Shown here piece after piece: positions 22,364 through 35,010 of a stretch of DNA of 64,000 bases; within the stretch, counting starts at the first letter, position 1, and every line of letters begins with the position of its first letter. The stretch covers positions 372,001 to 436,000 of the forward strand of contig QJNS01000007.1 of NCBI GenBank assembly GCA_004154925.1. Reading direction: 5' to 3'. The translations under genes were made by a program, and so were the position numbers. Under the pieces are notes generated by a model. The model saw only the letters and a list, made by a program, of their open reading frames with translations. It was not told the DNA's origin and made no database searches. This stretch comes from Monosporascus cannonballus. Its lineage: Eukaryota > Ascomycota > Sordariomycetes > Xylariales.

Positions 22364-22975
22364 ATGTCCAACCGAATTATTAAGAACCGCAAACGTATTA
22401 AACAAAAAGAAAAACGCGAAACCTTAGCTCGTTTCGTTTTTAATTTTGGTTTTGAGATTATGCCTTATACACCCTATTTCCGCGTTGGTAACTTATGCAC
22501 CATATCGGATGGTGTAACCCATTATCAATAATGCATCTTAAAAAAACGCCATTATAACGGTTCTGGTATTCTTTTTTTATTTTTAAATAAAATTAAAAAA
22601 GAAATAAAATATTTGCAGTTAAAAAAATCTATTACCCGTTAATATATTTGTAATATGTGTTAAAAGTTATTAATAACATCTTGTCGTTTAAACGAAACAT
22701 TATCTCGTTTAAAACGTTTTTATATTTAATAAGATTTTTTTCACGAAAAAGACGTGGAAATGGTTAACGGGGGCTTTTAATCTTTGGATAAACTAGAAAA
22801 ATATGAAAAGGCCGATCGCCTAAAGGCCGAACGCGAACGCTTAAAAACGGAACTTTATGCCGCATTTCCCGAATGGTCTTATTTTTCAAATCCTATTATA
22901 GACGTAAACTGGGAGATAATTATTTCCGGTAATTCCGCCGTTATTAGTAAAAGTTTTTTTAACAGACGTTAGGTG
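22364..22975 (+). pseudogene. E6 antisense zinc-cluster gene, clearest full-length frame
   Basis: A single frame of 204 codons runs from ATG 22364 (MSNRIIKNRKRIKQKEK) to the stop after 22972, on the strand opposite to E6 pol. All in-frame stops that I read are TAA, as expected from CAA by RIP. At 22466-22555 it has [Tyr]-x2-[Tyr]-x6-C-x8-[Tyr]-x2-C-x6-[Tyr], the Zn2Cys6 spacing with four Cys turned to Tyr. A basic N-terminal arm precedes it. The last 62 codons (22784-22972) are open and rich in Lys, Glu and Arg (KADRLKAERERLKTELY), likely a coiled coil, ending ISGNSAVISKSFFNRR. By analogy with fungal zinc-cluster regulators I infer a DNA-binding nuclear protein. No experimental counterpart is claimed. 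Confidence 0.74.
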
Positions 22976-25900
22976 CTAATAAGATTTTTAGCGGGTTCCT
23001 AAGTATTTTCGGAATCCGGGTGGTTTTTTGCTTAATTAGGTACATGGTAAATACATTTTATTTCCGTATGTTAAGGATTTTCTCCACCTTATATATCTAT
23101 TTGTTTTCTACCTTTACGTCGTCTTATGCCGTATATACTTTGATTATATCTATTGTTAACTGGAATAGGAAAACGTAAAAAATTATATAAAGTTTAATTT
23201 TTTGGTAGAAGTTCCAATTGGTAGTTATTTTCTAAGATTTTTTTTAGCGATTTTATATGGACCGATATATTTGAAATCGAGTTTTTTGCTGGGTCGTTTT
23301 ATTTAGATGTTTTCAGTAACGAAAAAAACCATTTCCCTTTTTTCGAAAGTTAGACCTTTTAATCATTTTTAATTATAGCACTTATTTATCTGTTTTCGTA
23401 CGAATTTCAGTTTTATTTTAATTTTTTTATATATTTTTTGTAATTGTTTTAATATAAGGATTACTTTAATATTAATGAAACCGTTCTTATATATTTGTTT
23501 AAAAATATTTGAAATAAAATCACAATTTTCGTAATAAATAATATTACAGGTTAATTAAATAATGAATAATATTTCACCCTAGTTATTTTTTTATAATAAT
23601 TATAATATCGCAAGCAAATTTCATATATTTGGTTCGTTTAATGTATTTGTTTATCTATTTAAAATTTAAGTATATTAAAAAATTCATAATTTAGACCGAT
23701 CAGTAATAAAAGGCTTTGTTAAAATTTAAATACAAATAGTAATCCTTTTTTTGAAATGATTTTTATTAATAATCGGTATATGCTGAAAACAAATTTGAAA
23801 AGATTTTATGCTATTTATTAGGCGGCCATATTTTTGTAATATAATAGGAAACAGAAAAGTTTCGTAAATCGATCGAGGAGTACCAAAATATTATCATAAT
23901 ATATTCTTATAAATAAATGTTTTACTTTATGAAGTTTGGTATTAAAATTAAGTATAATTAAATACTATGGTTGTTTTAAACTGATTATAACTGTAATTCT
24001 CCGTATGGCTTATATCGTCGAACTTTCATTTTAACGTAAATATCGTATTGCAATAGAATCTTTGATATGGTTAATTTTATTTTTAAAAAAAATATACGTG
24101 TTGGAGTTGTTTTAAGATTTTATAAATACCTGAATATTTATGTAATTAGTATTTATATTTGATTCGTGTGAAATTCTTTTGATATTGTTTTAAAACTTAT
24201 ATTTTGTCCGTTTTTGGGTTTTTGGAAAATTGTCGTTATATTATTGGATTTTATGACACATATTAAAAGGTAATAATTGAATTATCGCAATTTCTCGGCA
24301 GCGTAAATACTCTTTCGTGGTAATATCGAAAATTATATGGTTAATTTTGACCAATTTCTTTCGAAGTTTAATTATTTACTTAAAGCGTTCACTTTGTTAT
24401 TCTTTAAGCTCTTTCTATAAATAACAACGAAATCGAAATTCGCTAATGTCTTTACGTAATAAAATTATTGTTTTATAAGTTTATTAATCGTAATAAAACA
24501 CGTAAGAATTTAATAATCCGTATAAATTTGAATCTAATATAAATTTTCGGAATACCAAAATAATTGCCTTGACTTTTTTTAGGATACCGTAATTAGATTC
24601 GGCTCTTTTTAGTTTATGTAAGAAAAATATAATAAGGTGTAATTTGCCTTAATTAATTCGTTATTTAATTATTACGTATAACGCGTAATTCGGAATATCG
24701 ATTTTTAATTTAACGGAATAATTTAGATTATACATAATTAATGTTAGTTCGTTAATAACTGTATCCTTAATATCCTAAGTTATTTTTTTCATTTTGAGCG
24801 TTTATATAAATCTTCATATTTTTTTAGTAAAGTTTATTAAAAATTTAATTATTTTATTAAAATTCCGAATAAATCTTTTATAATAATTAGCGAATCCAAC
24901 AAATACTTATACCTTTTTAACCGTTTTTACCATCTGCCATTTTAGAATTGTAACGATTTTTTAAAAGTTTATTTTAATATATTCTGGAATAATAATGTGT
25001 TCCAGATATTTTATTTATTGTGCGTAAATATCATTTTTTTGTATTAATACATAATTTTGTATCTTATAAAGCTTAGAAAGCATTAAAACGTATTTTATAT
25101 ATGTTTTTTTTATATTTAAGAGAATTAGAATATCTTTGACTTAGAAAATAACGAAAATATTGATATATTTTCGTAATATAAAATTAATTATTCGTTACGA
25201 AATTATTAATATATTCTTAAGTCTTATTAATATAACCGAATATTCGAATAATCCGTATTTCGTCCTAAAGGTTATTTTTTATTTGTATTTTCTTTAATCT
25301 TAATAAGGTTATATTTATTTTTAATATTAAATACTATAAATAATTTAGGTTTATAAAATTGGCTTTTTACTTTTATAATTAGGGGTAATAATATTCAGTT
25401 CTTAATAATAATATTGTTTAATTATTTATAATGAACTATAAGTTGTAATTTTCCGTCTTTTTAAGACCAAAAATATTAGATAATCTGCTAATAATTTCGA
25501 AAATTAAATTTATCTTTTTATAACTGATTTTCCACATATTCTTTCAAAATACGTAGTTTATTTCGGTTAAAGTTATAAATAAAGTAGAATTTCGTCGAAG
25601 ATCTTTTTTTAAAACTTATTTTATAATCTTATTATTATATTTTAATAATTTCGTATCGAATTTCTTTAAAACCATTATTTATGTCTATAAAGTTATAATA
25701 ATATATTCATTAAAACTTTTAACTTGTGGTGTTATTATTTTAAATCGTTACTTTATTACTTTAATTATGCTTTAATAATAAATACGATACGTTATATTTT
25801 TCTTTAATACTTATCTTTTTTTATATTTTATCTCTTTAGGTAATAAGGTTTCTGTGATATCCTTATGCCTATTTGTGTCGCCATTTTCGATCGAATATTA

Positions 25901-26631
25901 AGAATTTAATTTTTTTTATCTGCTAATAAGATATAAGGCGAACATTTTTTAAATAATCATTTTATTTATTGAAACTCCGTATTAAGGTATTCATAATAAT
26001 CCTAAAATTATATCATAATTTTGAAGTAAAACGATATCGAAAATAATTATCTAGTATCGCCCGTATATAGAAATCTCGATATAATTAATTTCGGATATAA
26101 TTTGTTTATTATCGTAAACGAATTTTTGATTTTCCCTATTTATTGTTATATAAGGTTGTAAGTTATATCTTTATAATATTTTACACGTATTAACCATATT
26201 TGGTGCAGTATAATTTCGGCCTATAACTTCGTAATTAATTATTACGATATGCCAATACGTTCCGATTCGTACATCCAAAGTGATAAAATTATTAACAGCT
26301 GTTATCGTCGCATTTAAAACCTTTTTTGGGAGTTTTTTCCGATTCCTTAAAGTTTTGTTATTTTACGGGTTTTTTATAGATAACCCTTTTTTTAATTCCT
26401 TTTCGAATTTGTCAAATTTTATTTGTATATCTATATATAACGCGTTAAATTACTATATTTGTCGTTATTGCCAGCGTACTGTTTTTTCGAATTATATTAA
26501 TTATTTTTAGTTTTTTTATCACGTCTTTCCTTATTAGGTAATTTGTTTTTTTATGTTATCTATTACATCCTATTATGCGTTATATTTATTATTTTTTCAA
26601 AGCCTGCCTGTTAATTAACGTATTTCTTTCT
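22930..26631 (-). pseudogene. E6 pol and gag 3' part, RIP-degraded
   Basis: Minus-strand remnant from the pol end (tail-to-tail with the antisense gene) to the point in gag where E7 entered. The integrase D-R-F region is near 23865-23880 on the complement and the RT motif region near 25120-25150, where the YLDDI codons are badly altered. Every frame is full of stops. It continues after E7 at 33489. Confidence 0.8.
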
Positions 26632-26997
26632 TGTGACGGCTAAGGGTTCTTAACCAACTATTAAACCTAAGTCGTACGGGTTTATGTTGGCAGGAGTATT
26701 GTGGGAATCTGAGCAATAGATATAATAACGTATTACGTTTCGTAATACCAAGGGCGTTTTGGGTAACGAATTATTATTATAAGCTAAAATTATTTAAATT
26801 ATGGAAATAACGAACGTATATATATTTATTTATTAACGCCTTATTTTGCTAGATTATTGTAATTTCGTAATAATTTTAATAATCCATAACTTTCGTGGAT
26901 TTCGTAATAATCCCAATAATCCATTACGTAACTTTTTTTCTGGTATTCTATTTATTTTGATTATTTCTGGATATGCTAAACGTATTAAGTTATAATA
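26632..26997 (-). repeat. E7 3' LTR (366 bp)
   Basis: Begins with the intact end TGTGACGGCTAAGG and ends TTAAGTTATAATA (RIPped). The outer edge is clean and the inner edge mutated. The module has CGTAATAAT and AATAATCC words repeated around a CTTTCGTGG core. Confidence 0.93.
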
Positions 26998-27063
26998 CGA
27001 TTTTCCTTTTCCCAGGATTTTCGTCCCAAAAATTTCATTTTGTAAATCTTTAATTCCACCATA

Positions 27064-27645
27064 ATGGGTCGTATCAAAAAATATGTTAAATTTTTTTTTA
27101 AGGCGAAAATCGCTTAACGCAACTTTTTAGTGGCCGCGGTACTTTCTGCAAATCCTGTGGATATAATGCCTTATTCCTATTATAAACGAAGGAAATTGGA
27201 ATGCAAATTATCGGAGGATAATTTTTTTCGTTATTCGTCCTGTATCAAAAATAATTAATCTAATTATAATACGCAGGGTTTAAACCTAAAACAATTATAA
27301 CGTATTATTATTTAGTACCGAAAATTTAAGTTGGAATTAGAAATTATTAAAAAGGAGGCCAATCAGGTTATTTCGGAAATTAACGCCTATTTACGTTATT
27401 TGCGTAAATAAAAGAAAATATGGTATAACAAAATAATAAAGGCTATATTTCGTAATATCGATAACTTAAAGAAGTTGGACAAATTGGAACGTAAGGAACA
27501 GGCAAAGGCCGCAGAGGCCATATTAACGCCGTTTATTATTTCTTCCGATTAGTCTAATATTAAGCCTACCGACTAATTAATTATTAATTAGGGGGTTTTC
27601 GATTTTGCCGCTTTCGACGCTATTAGTAAAAATTTTTTAATAAGT
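27064..27645 (+). pseudogene. E7 antisense zinc-cluster gene
   Basis: Frame starting at ATG 27064 (MGRIKKYVKFFFKAK), opposite to E7 pol. At 27172-27267 it reads [Tyr]-x2-[Tyr]-x6-C-x9-[Tyr]-x2-C-x7-[Tyr]; residues KLECKLSEDNFF place it with the E3 copy. Further on the frame keeps IFRNIDNLKKLDKLERKEQA, a charged, probably helical segment, and a Glu/Ala-rich run (AKAAEA). Several TAA/TAG stops break it. It ends near FAAFDAISKNF, where it meets the pol tail. Confidence 0.7.
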
Positions 27646-30600
27646 ACTGGGCGTTAATAAGGTTTTTGGCGGGTTTTTAAATATTTTCGGAATCCGGGTA
27701 CTTTTTTTATTTAATTAGATATTAGGTAAATCCGTTTTGTTTCCGTATATTAAGAATTTTTTTTATTTTGTATATTTATTCGTTTTTTATTTTTATATCG
27801 TTTTATACCGTTCGTACCTTAATTATATTTGTTATTAATTCGAATAAGGAAATGTAAAAAATTAAATAAAGTTTAACTTTTAGTAAAAGTTTTAATTGGT
27901 AATTATTTTTTAAGATTTTCTTAATAATTTTATATAAACCGATATATTTAAAATCGAGTTTTTTGCTAAGTTTTTTTGTTTAGATGTTTTTAGTAATAAG
28001 GTAAATTATTTCCTTTTTTTCGAAAGTTAATCCTTTTAACCTTTTTTCGTTATAATATTTATTTATTTAATTCCGTACGAATTTTAATTTTGTTTTTATT
28101 TTTTGATATAATTATCGTAATTGTTTTAATATAAAGATTATTTTAATATTAATTGGACCGTTATTGCGTATTTTTTTGTAAACTTTTGAAGTAAATTTAA
28201 AATTTGCGTTAATTGGTATTATTTTGATGTTTTCGTAATAATTAGTATTATAGGTTAATTAGGTAATAAATAATTTTTTAATTTAGTTATTTTATTCATA
28301 ATTAATATAATATCGTAAATATGCTTTTAATATTTGGTTTAATTGTTTTATTTATTTATCTATTTGGGGTCTAAACGTACTGGATAACTTATGATTTAAG
28401 CCGATTTATATTATAAGGCCTTGCTAAAATTTCGAAATAAACGTCGTTTTTTTGTTTAAAATAATTTCGTATAGTAATTTATATATGTTAAAGATATTTT
28501 TGAAAAAGATGTATATTATTTATTCCGTATTGGTATTTTTATAATATGGTAAAAAGTAGGAAAATTTCGTAAATCAATCGACGATAACAAAAATGCTATT
28601 ATAATGTATTCCTATCGCTAGATTTTCGGATAAAGGAAATTTGGTAATAAAATCCATAATAATCGAATTTTAAGGTTTTTTTAAGACCGGTAATGGTTAT
28701 AATTTTTTATAAGGCTTATATTATTATGTTTTGGTTTTGTTATAAAGGTTATACTGCCGTCGTACCTTTTGAATTATTATTTTTATTTTAGGAAAAAAAT
28801 ATGTATGTTAAAGTTGTTTTAGGGTTTTGTAAATCCTTAAATATTTATGTAATTAATGTTCGTATATGTTTCGTATTAAATTTATTCGATATTCTTTTGG
28901 AATTTATACTTTATTTGTTTTTTATTTTTTTAAAAAACCGTTATTATATTGTTGGATTTTTTAATATAAATCCAAAGGTATTGCCCGAATTGTCGCAATT
29001 TATTGCGGGCGTAGGTATTTTTCGATAATAATATCGAAAATTATACGCTTAATTTTGACCAATTTCTTTTCGAAATTTGGTCGTTTACTTAGGGCGTTTA
29101 TTTTGCCGTTTTTTAAACCCTTTTTGTAAATAATAACGAAATTAAAGTTTGCCAATTTTTCCGCATATCGTAATTGTTATTTTGTAAGTTTTCTGGTTAT
29201 GGTAAATCGGGTAAAATTTTGATAATCCGTATAAATTTTGGCCTGGTATAAATTTTTTTTTAGGAAATATCTGAATTTGCAGAATGCCATAATAATGGCC
29301 ATAAATTTTTTATTTGGAATACCGGAATTAAGTTTGGTTTTTTTAATTTGTATAAGAAAAATATAATAGAATGTAATTTGCTTTAGTTATTTCGTTATCC
29401 GATTATTATATTTAATGCGTAATCCGAAATATTGGTTTTTAGTTTAACATGGTAATTTGGATTATATATAATTAATACCGGTTTATTAATAATCGTATCC
29501 TTAATTTTTTGGAACGCTTTTTTTGTTTTTAACGTTTATTTGAATTCTTTTTTTTTCTTAATAAGGTTAATTAGGGGTATGGTAATTCTGCTAAAATTTC
29601 GAATAAACTTTTTATAGTAATTGGCGAATCCTAGGAATGCTTATATTTTTTTGATTATCGTTAACGTCTGCCATTTTATAACCGTAACGATTTTTTTGGG
29701 GTCCATCCTGATATATCCCGGAATAATGATATGTCTTAGGTATTCCACTTTTTGCTTATGGAATTAACTTTTTTCTGCGTTAATTAATAGTTTTGCGTTT
29801 TGTAAAGTTTAAAAAACTTTATGAACGTATCCTATGTATACCTTTTTTGTTTCCGAGAAAATGAGAATATCGTCGAGGTAACATATAACAAAAATATCGA
29901 GGTATTTTCGTAATATATGATTTATTATTTGTTGGAAAATAATTAATATATTTATAAGTTTTATCGGTATAATTAAATATTTAAACAGTCCGTATTTTGT
30001 TTTGAAAGTTATTTTTTATTTATATCCTTTTTTAATTTTGATAAGGTTATATTTATCCTTAAGATCGAATGCTATAAATTATTTGGCTCCATAGAAATAG
30101 TTTTTTATTTCCGTAATTAGAGGTAATAATATTTGATTTTTAATAGTAATATTGTTTAGTTGCCGGTAATTAACTATAAAACGTAATTTTCCGTTTTTTT
30201 TAGGTATAAAGAATATAAGGTATTTTGTTAATGATTTCGAAAATCGAATTTATCTTTTTTGTAACCGATTTTCCAGGTATTTTTTGAAAATACGTAATTT
30301 ATTTCCGTTAAGGTTATAAATGGGGTAAAATTTCGTCGAAAATCCTTCCTTAAAAATTATTTTATGATTTTATTTGTTATATTTTAATAATTTCGTATTA
30401 AGTTTTTTTTTAAAAAGTTGCTTATATTTATAATATTATGGTAATATATTAATTAGATTTTCTAATTTTTAGGGCTGGTGTTTTAAATTGTTATTTAGTT
30501 ATTTTAATTTTGTTTTAATAATAATAACGATATATCGTATTTTTTTTTAATGCCTATTTTTTTTTTATATTTTGTTTTTTTAGGTAATAAAATATCTGTC

Positions 30601-33003
30601 GTATTTTTATGCCTATATTTGTCGTTATTTTCGATTAAGTATTAAGATCTTATATTATCCGAATCTTATCTGTTATTAAGGTATAAAACAAATTTTATTT
30701 GGCCAGTTCTTTTATTAATTAAGGTTTTATATTAATGTATTTATAATTTTCTTAAGATTATATCGTAATTCCCAAATAAAACGATATCGAAATTAATTAT
30801 TTGGTATCGTCCTTGGATAAGGATTTTAAAGTAATTAATTTCGCATAAAATCTTTTTATTGTCATAAGCGAAATCCTGATTTTTGGTATTTATTGTTATA
30901 TAGGGTTTTAGCTTATATTTCTATAATAATTTAAATTTATTAATTACGTTTGGAGCAATATAGTTTCCGTTTAGAGTTCCGTAATTTACTATTGCGGTAT
31001 ATTAATATATTCCGATTTGTATATTTAAGGTAATAAAGTTATTAACGGCTTTTATCATTATATTTAAAGCCTTTTTTAAGAATTCTTTTTAATTTTTCGG
31101 GGTTTCGCCATTTTGCGGCTTTTTTATAAATAACCTTTTTCTTTTAATTCCTATTCGAATTTATTAAATTTTGTCTATATTTCTTTGTATAACGCGTCGA
31201 ACTGCTATATTTGTCGTTTTTATCGGTATACCATTCTTTCGAGCTATATTAGCTGTTCTTAATTTTGTTAAATTTCTTTTCCCTATTAGGCAAATTGCTT
31301 TTTAATATAATATATGGTTTTTTACTAAGTTTTATTATTTTCTTATTAAAGGTCCCGTATGAATTATTAAATTTCTCCTTTTAAGGCTTATTATTTATCA
31401 GGATTTATAGTAAATGCCAACTAAAAATAAAGATCCGTAATGGCCCTTTGGCAATACCTTTTAATGGTATATTAAATTAATTCTTTTTCCGTTTAATAAT
31501 TATATTATTTATAATAATAAAAAAGGTTTTTTTGCGGGCACTATTTTCCCTTAGGTTAACTTTCCGCTGCCGCCAGTTAAAAAAAATTATCCTTAAGGGC
31601 TATAGATTAAAAATATCGGTATTATTATTTATCGTTTTTGTTATTTCCCGTTTTATTAGGAAAATCGAATTTTTCATAATATATTCGTATAATTCTGTTA
31701 TAAATATGTCGTTTTTATTTTTCGTAAGTAAGGTAATTTCGTTATTTATAATAAATAGTATGTATTTTGCCGTATCGATTAAGGATTCCAGGATAAACCT
31801 TTTCCGTTTAACCCTGGTATTCCTTTAATTATCTTTTAAAGATATTCCGTTATTTTTTAATTGCTTGCTAAGCCAGATTCCTGGTTTTTCGTATTTTTTG
31901 TTAAATTTCTTATTACGGGAGGCCTAATATGTATTTCGGTCGAATTATATTAATAAGTTTACTTTTTTTTTTTTGATTTTCCTTAAATTATCTTTCGGAT
32001 ATAGGTTTCCAGTTATTTCGTCGTAACTTTTTGGACGAAAGGTATTTATAAGCCTTATGCCCCTTTTTTCCGTAATTATAATATTTGATTTGGCTCCAGT
32101 TTTTTTTATAGGTAACTCCTAATTCCATAAGGCCTGGTTTAATGTTATAAGAAATATTATTACGTTAAGAAACGTTAATATTAACCGTATGCCGAAACTT
32201 ATTATTATATTTTCTTTTAATACTTTTAATATACCAAGTATATTGTCAGTTATTAATCTTAATTACCATGGCGATATAATCTAATAAATACTTAGGCCAA
32301 TTAAGTTTGAAAAATTCTTCTTATACTTCCTTTTTCAGGCCGTCGAAAAACTTGGCTATCAGTATTTTTTATCCTTAATTCAGCTTAAATACCAGCTGAA
32401 TAAACGTACTGCCGTAATTAGATATTAATCTTTTTTGTTATAACTACTAAATCTATATTTCGGCTTTTATTTTTTCGTTTATTATTCCGAATACTTTCGT
32501 TAATACTTATTCGAATTATTCGTAATTATTATAAATTCGTATTACTTCCGGGTTTTGTTTTTCTTAAGGCAAAATAATATACTTTCTTATAACAAATTTA
32601 AACCAAGTAATTACGTTATTAATAAATTATCTAACCGTAAACTTAATTCATATAATAAATATAATAAATCGAATAAGAAAATACCTAAAATATGTTCGGT
32701 ATTAAGTTAAAAATAATTATAATTTAATTAAAATTCTGTTAAAAAGTTCTGGCTTAAAGGGTTTAAAAACCTTTCCTAATTTTTTAATAAAATTCAGCTA
32801 AATAACCTGATTTAACTAAGAAAACTTTCCAATCTCGGAAGTTTTCCTTTTTTCCTTAAGCTTTTTATGGGCAACTTAAAAGGACATAATAAAATTATTT
32901 TTATCTTATTCCAGCTAAAAAATGCGTTCGTTCATAATATCTAGGCGTTAAAAAACTTCCTTTCGAAAAAGGCGAAATTGCTCCTTTTTTTTTTGGATTC
33001 CAT
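27600..33003 (-). pseudogene. E7 gag-pol, RIP-degraded but with intact YLDDILIFSE
   Basis: The gag ATG is the complement of 33001-33003 (MESKK). RT catalytic motif YLDDILIFSE is intact on the complement of 29851-29880, with both metal-binding Asp present, which fixes the family as Ty3/gypsy RT. Integrase core (SIFVIVD-like, DRF) lies near 28569-28600. Stops are frequent elsewhere. The pol end converges with the antisense gene. Confidence 0.88.
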
Positions 33004-33122
33004 TTTTGTATCAGGGTCCTTAAAGATCTGGTAAATAAGTTGTTCGGGTTACTTATTAATAAATATAATATCGGTAATATTATTCAGAATTTAACGGTAT
33101 TACTAAACAAAAATTTATAACG

Positions 33123-33488
33123 TATAATAGCTAAAAATTCTTAATCAATTATTAAACTTAAATCGTACGGGTTTATATTAGCAGAAATATCGTAAAAATC
33201 TAAATAATAAATATAATAACGTATTACGTTTCGTAATACCAAAAACGTTTTAAGTAACGAATTATTATTGTAAATTAAAATTATCTAAATTATGGAAATA
33301 ACGAACGTACATATATTTGTTTATTAACGCCTGGTTCTGCTGGATTATTGCAATCTCGTAATAATCCTAATAATCCATAACTCTCGTAAATCTTGTAATG
33401 ATCCCAATAATCCATCACGTAACCTTCCTTCTGGTGCTCCACTTGTTTTGACTATTTCTGGACATGCCAAGCGTGTTGGGCCATGACA
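33123..33488 (-). repeat. E7 5' LTR (366 bp)
   Basis: Begins TATAATAGC, the most RIPped version of TGTGACGGC in the window, and ends CCATGACA with a clean outer edge. Same length and module as 26632-26997. The clean half preserves CTCGTAATAATCC, ATCACGTAACC and GGACATGCC words that are mutated in the 3' copy. Confidence 0.93.
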
Positions 33489-33924
33489 TTTCTTTAACAA
33501 TGTTTTTTCCTAAAGATCTATAATAAATATTAATTAAACATAAAGCTCTGTAATACATTTATAATAATATTCTTTATTATATATTAAATTAACGTTTCTT
33601 GTATTTATTAATTATATTAACTATAATAACAAAAGGGGTTTTTTACGGGCATGACATTTTCGGGCCAGCTTTTTATTTTATCAAATTCGTAAACATTACT
33701 TTTTAATGTTATAAATCGAAATATCGATATTAGTATTTATTATTTTTATTATTTCCGGTTCTGTATAGAAAATCGAATCCTTTATAATATATGCGAGTTA
33801 TTCGTCCGTAAATATGCTCTTTCCATTTTTCGCAATCGGTATATTTTTGTCGTCCACAATATATAGCATATATTCTGCCCTATTAATTAAGAGTTCCGGA
33901 ACAAACTTTTTCCATCTAATTTTG
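33489..33924 (-). pseudogene. E6 gag, fragment between E7 and E8
   Basis: 436 bp, starting with the duplicated TTTCT, that continues E6 gag/protease-region sequence (compare E2 4850-5270). It is cut by E8 after TTTTG. No open frame. Confidence 0.82.
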
Positions 33925-34342
33925 TGTGACCGCTAGAGGGTTTAACCAACTATTAAACCTTAGTGGTAAGGGTTTATGTTGGCAGAAATATCGTAGGAAT
34001 CTAAGCAATAGATACAGTAACGTGTTACGTCTCGTAATACCAAGGGTGTCTTGGGTAACGAATTGTTATTGCAAGCTGAAACTATCTAAACTATCGAATT
34101 AATAAGTGTATATATCCTTATTTTGACTTAAATATCTTGGACTGGCATCAATGTATTTAGTTAATTAAGTCCCCTTAACCCCCTTTAAGCCTTTCGTAAC
34201 TTAATTAACTTATCGTCCTTAAGCTAATAATAACGTTTAAACTTATTAAGCCGGTTACGTAACTTTTTGGCGTAAATCGGGGCTTAGTTCTTTCTAAATG
34301 CCCGACCGTCCGTAAAGAGCCAAAACCGTTAGGTCATAATTC
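33925..34342 (-). repeat. E8 3' LTR (about 418 bp)
   Basis: Begins TGTGACCGC and ends about GGTCATAATTC, where the final bases of the expected GGTCATAACA are altered, so the inner end is approximate. Contains AATTAAGTCCCCTTAACCCC and CGACCGTCCGTAAAGAGCC text shared only with 41469-41887. Confidence 0.88.
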
Positions 34343-34435
34343 GATTACCCCTTTCCACCATTTTTATCCTTAAAGATCAGATTATTCGTTCGTCGGCTTT
34401 TGGTAAGTAACCTTCCTTTTTTTATATTTATCACA

Positions 34436-35010
34436 TCAAGTCGTATCGAAAAATGTCGTTTTCGTAACCATATTAACGTTTTAATTCTTTTGAAACGTAT
34501 TAATCGCTTTGGTTTTATTATATTATTAAACTTTTCTTAGTCGTATTGTAAATCTGAACGCAAAATTTACAAAACCTATTATAATTCGGGAAAATATGTA
34601 CGTTATATTAAGTATAAAGGTCCTTATAATCTCCTTAGCTTTTCCCAATTTGAACATCATAAGCTTATTATAAAAAGAACCGCCTAAAGTTAAAGCAACG
34701 TATTGTTAAAGAAAAATTGCTAAAAACTTAGTAACGTTTAAACGAATTATTTAGCCGTTGAAGCTGTTTACGAAAACAAAAAAAGACTTTTTTCGTAACC
34801 GCGGTATCGAAATATTTTATCGGGGTACCCAGGATGCGGAAGTTACGGAGGAATTCGAACGTTTAAAAAAGGAACAAGAATAATTAAAGGCCGCCGTTAC
34901 GGCTATTACGTTAGCCCAGGCCGCGGCTAACTGTTCCGATATCCCGGTTATTAATTAGTTAACCGTTAACTGGGACGCGCCCGTTATTATTAATAAAAGT
35001 TCTTTAACAG
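34436..35010 (+). pseudogene. E8 antisense zinc-cluster gene
   Basis: Frame opposite to E8 pol, start unclear (near 34436, TSSRIEKCRFRNH). At 34538-34627 the six-position spacing x2-x6-x8-x2-x6 is kept: position 2 is Cys (34547), positions 3 to 6 are Tyr codons, and position 1 is a TAG that a single transition cannot explain. The sequence between (KSERKIYKTYYNSGK) differs from all other copies. Downstream the frame is charged (EEFERLKKEQE) and ends in TVNWDAPVIINKSS. It is the weakest of the seven copies but fits the pattern. Confidence 0.6.

Larger units (their letters stand above)
26632..33488 (-). mobile_element. E7, full-length Ty3/gypsy element inserted in E6
   Basis: 6,857 bp between two 366-bp LTRs (26632-26997 and 33123-33488), flanked by TTTCT (26627-26631 / 33489-33493). 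Order on the minus strand is gag, RT, integrase, antisense gene. It keeps the best RT active site in the window. The U3 module is built of AATAATCC and TTACGTAA-like words and the R-U5 half is type 1. Confidence 0.95.

Noticed and set aside
22095..22427. 110-codon plus-strand frame
   Set aside because: It reads through the E6 3' LTR, with no conserved counterpart as protein. The real gene starts at 22364 in another frame.
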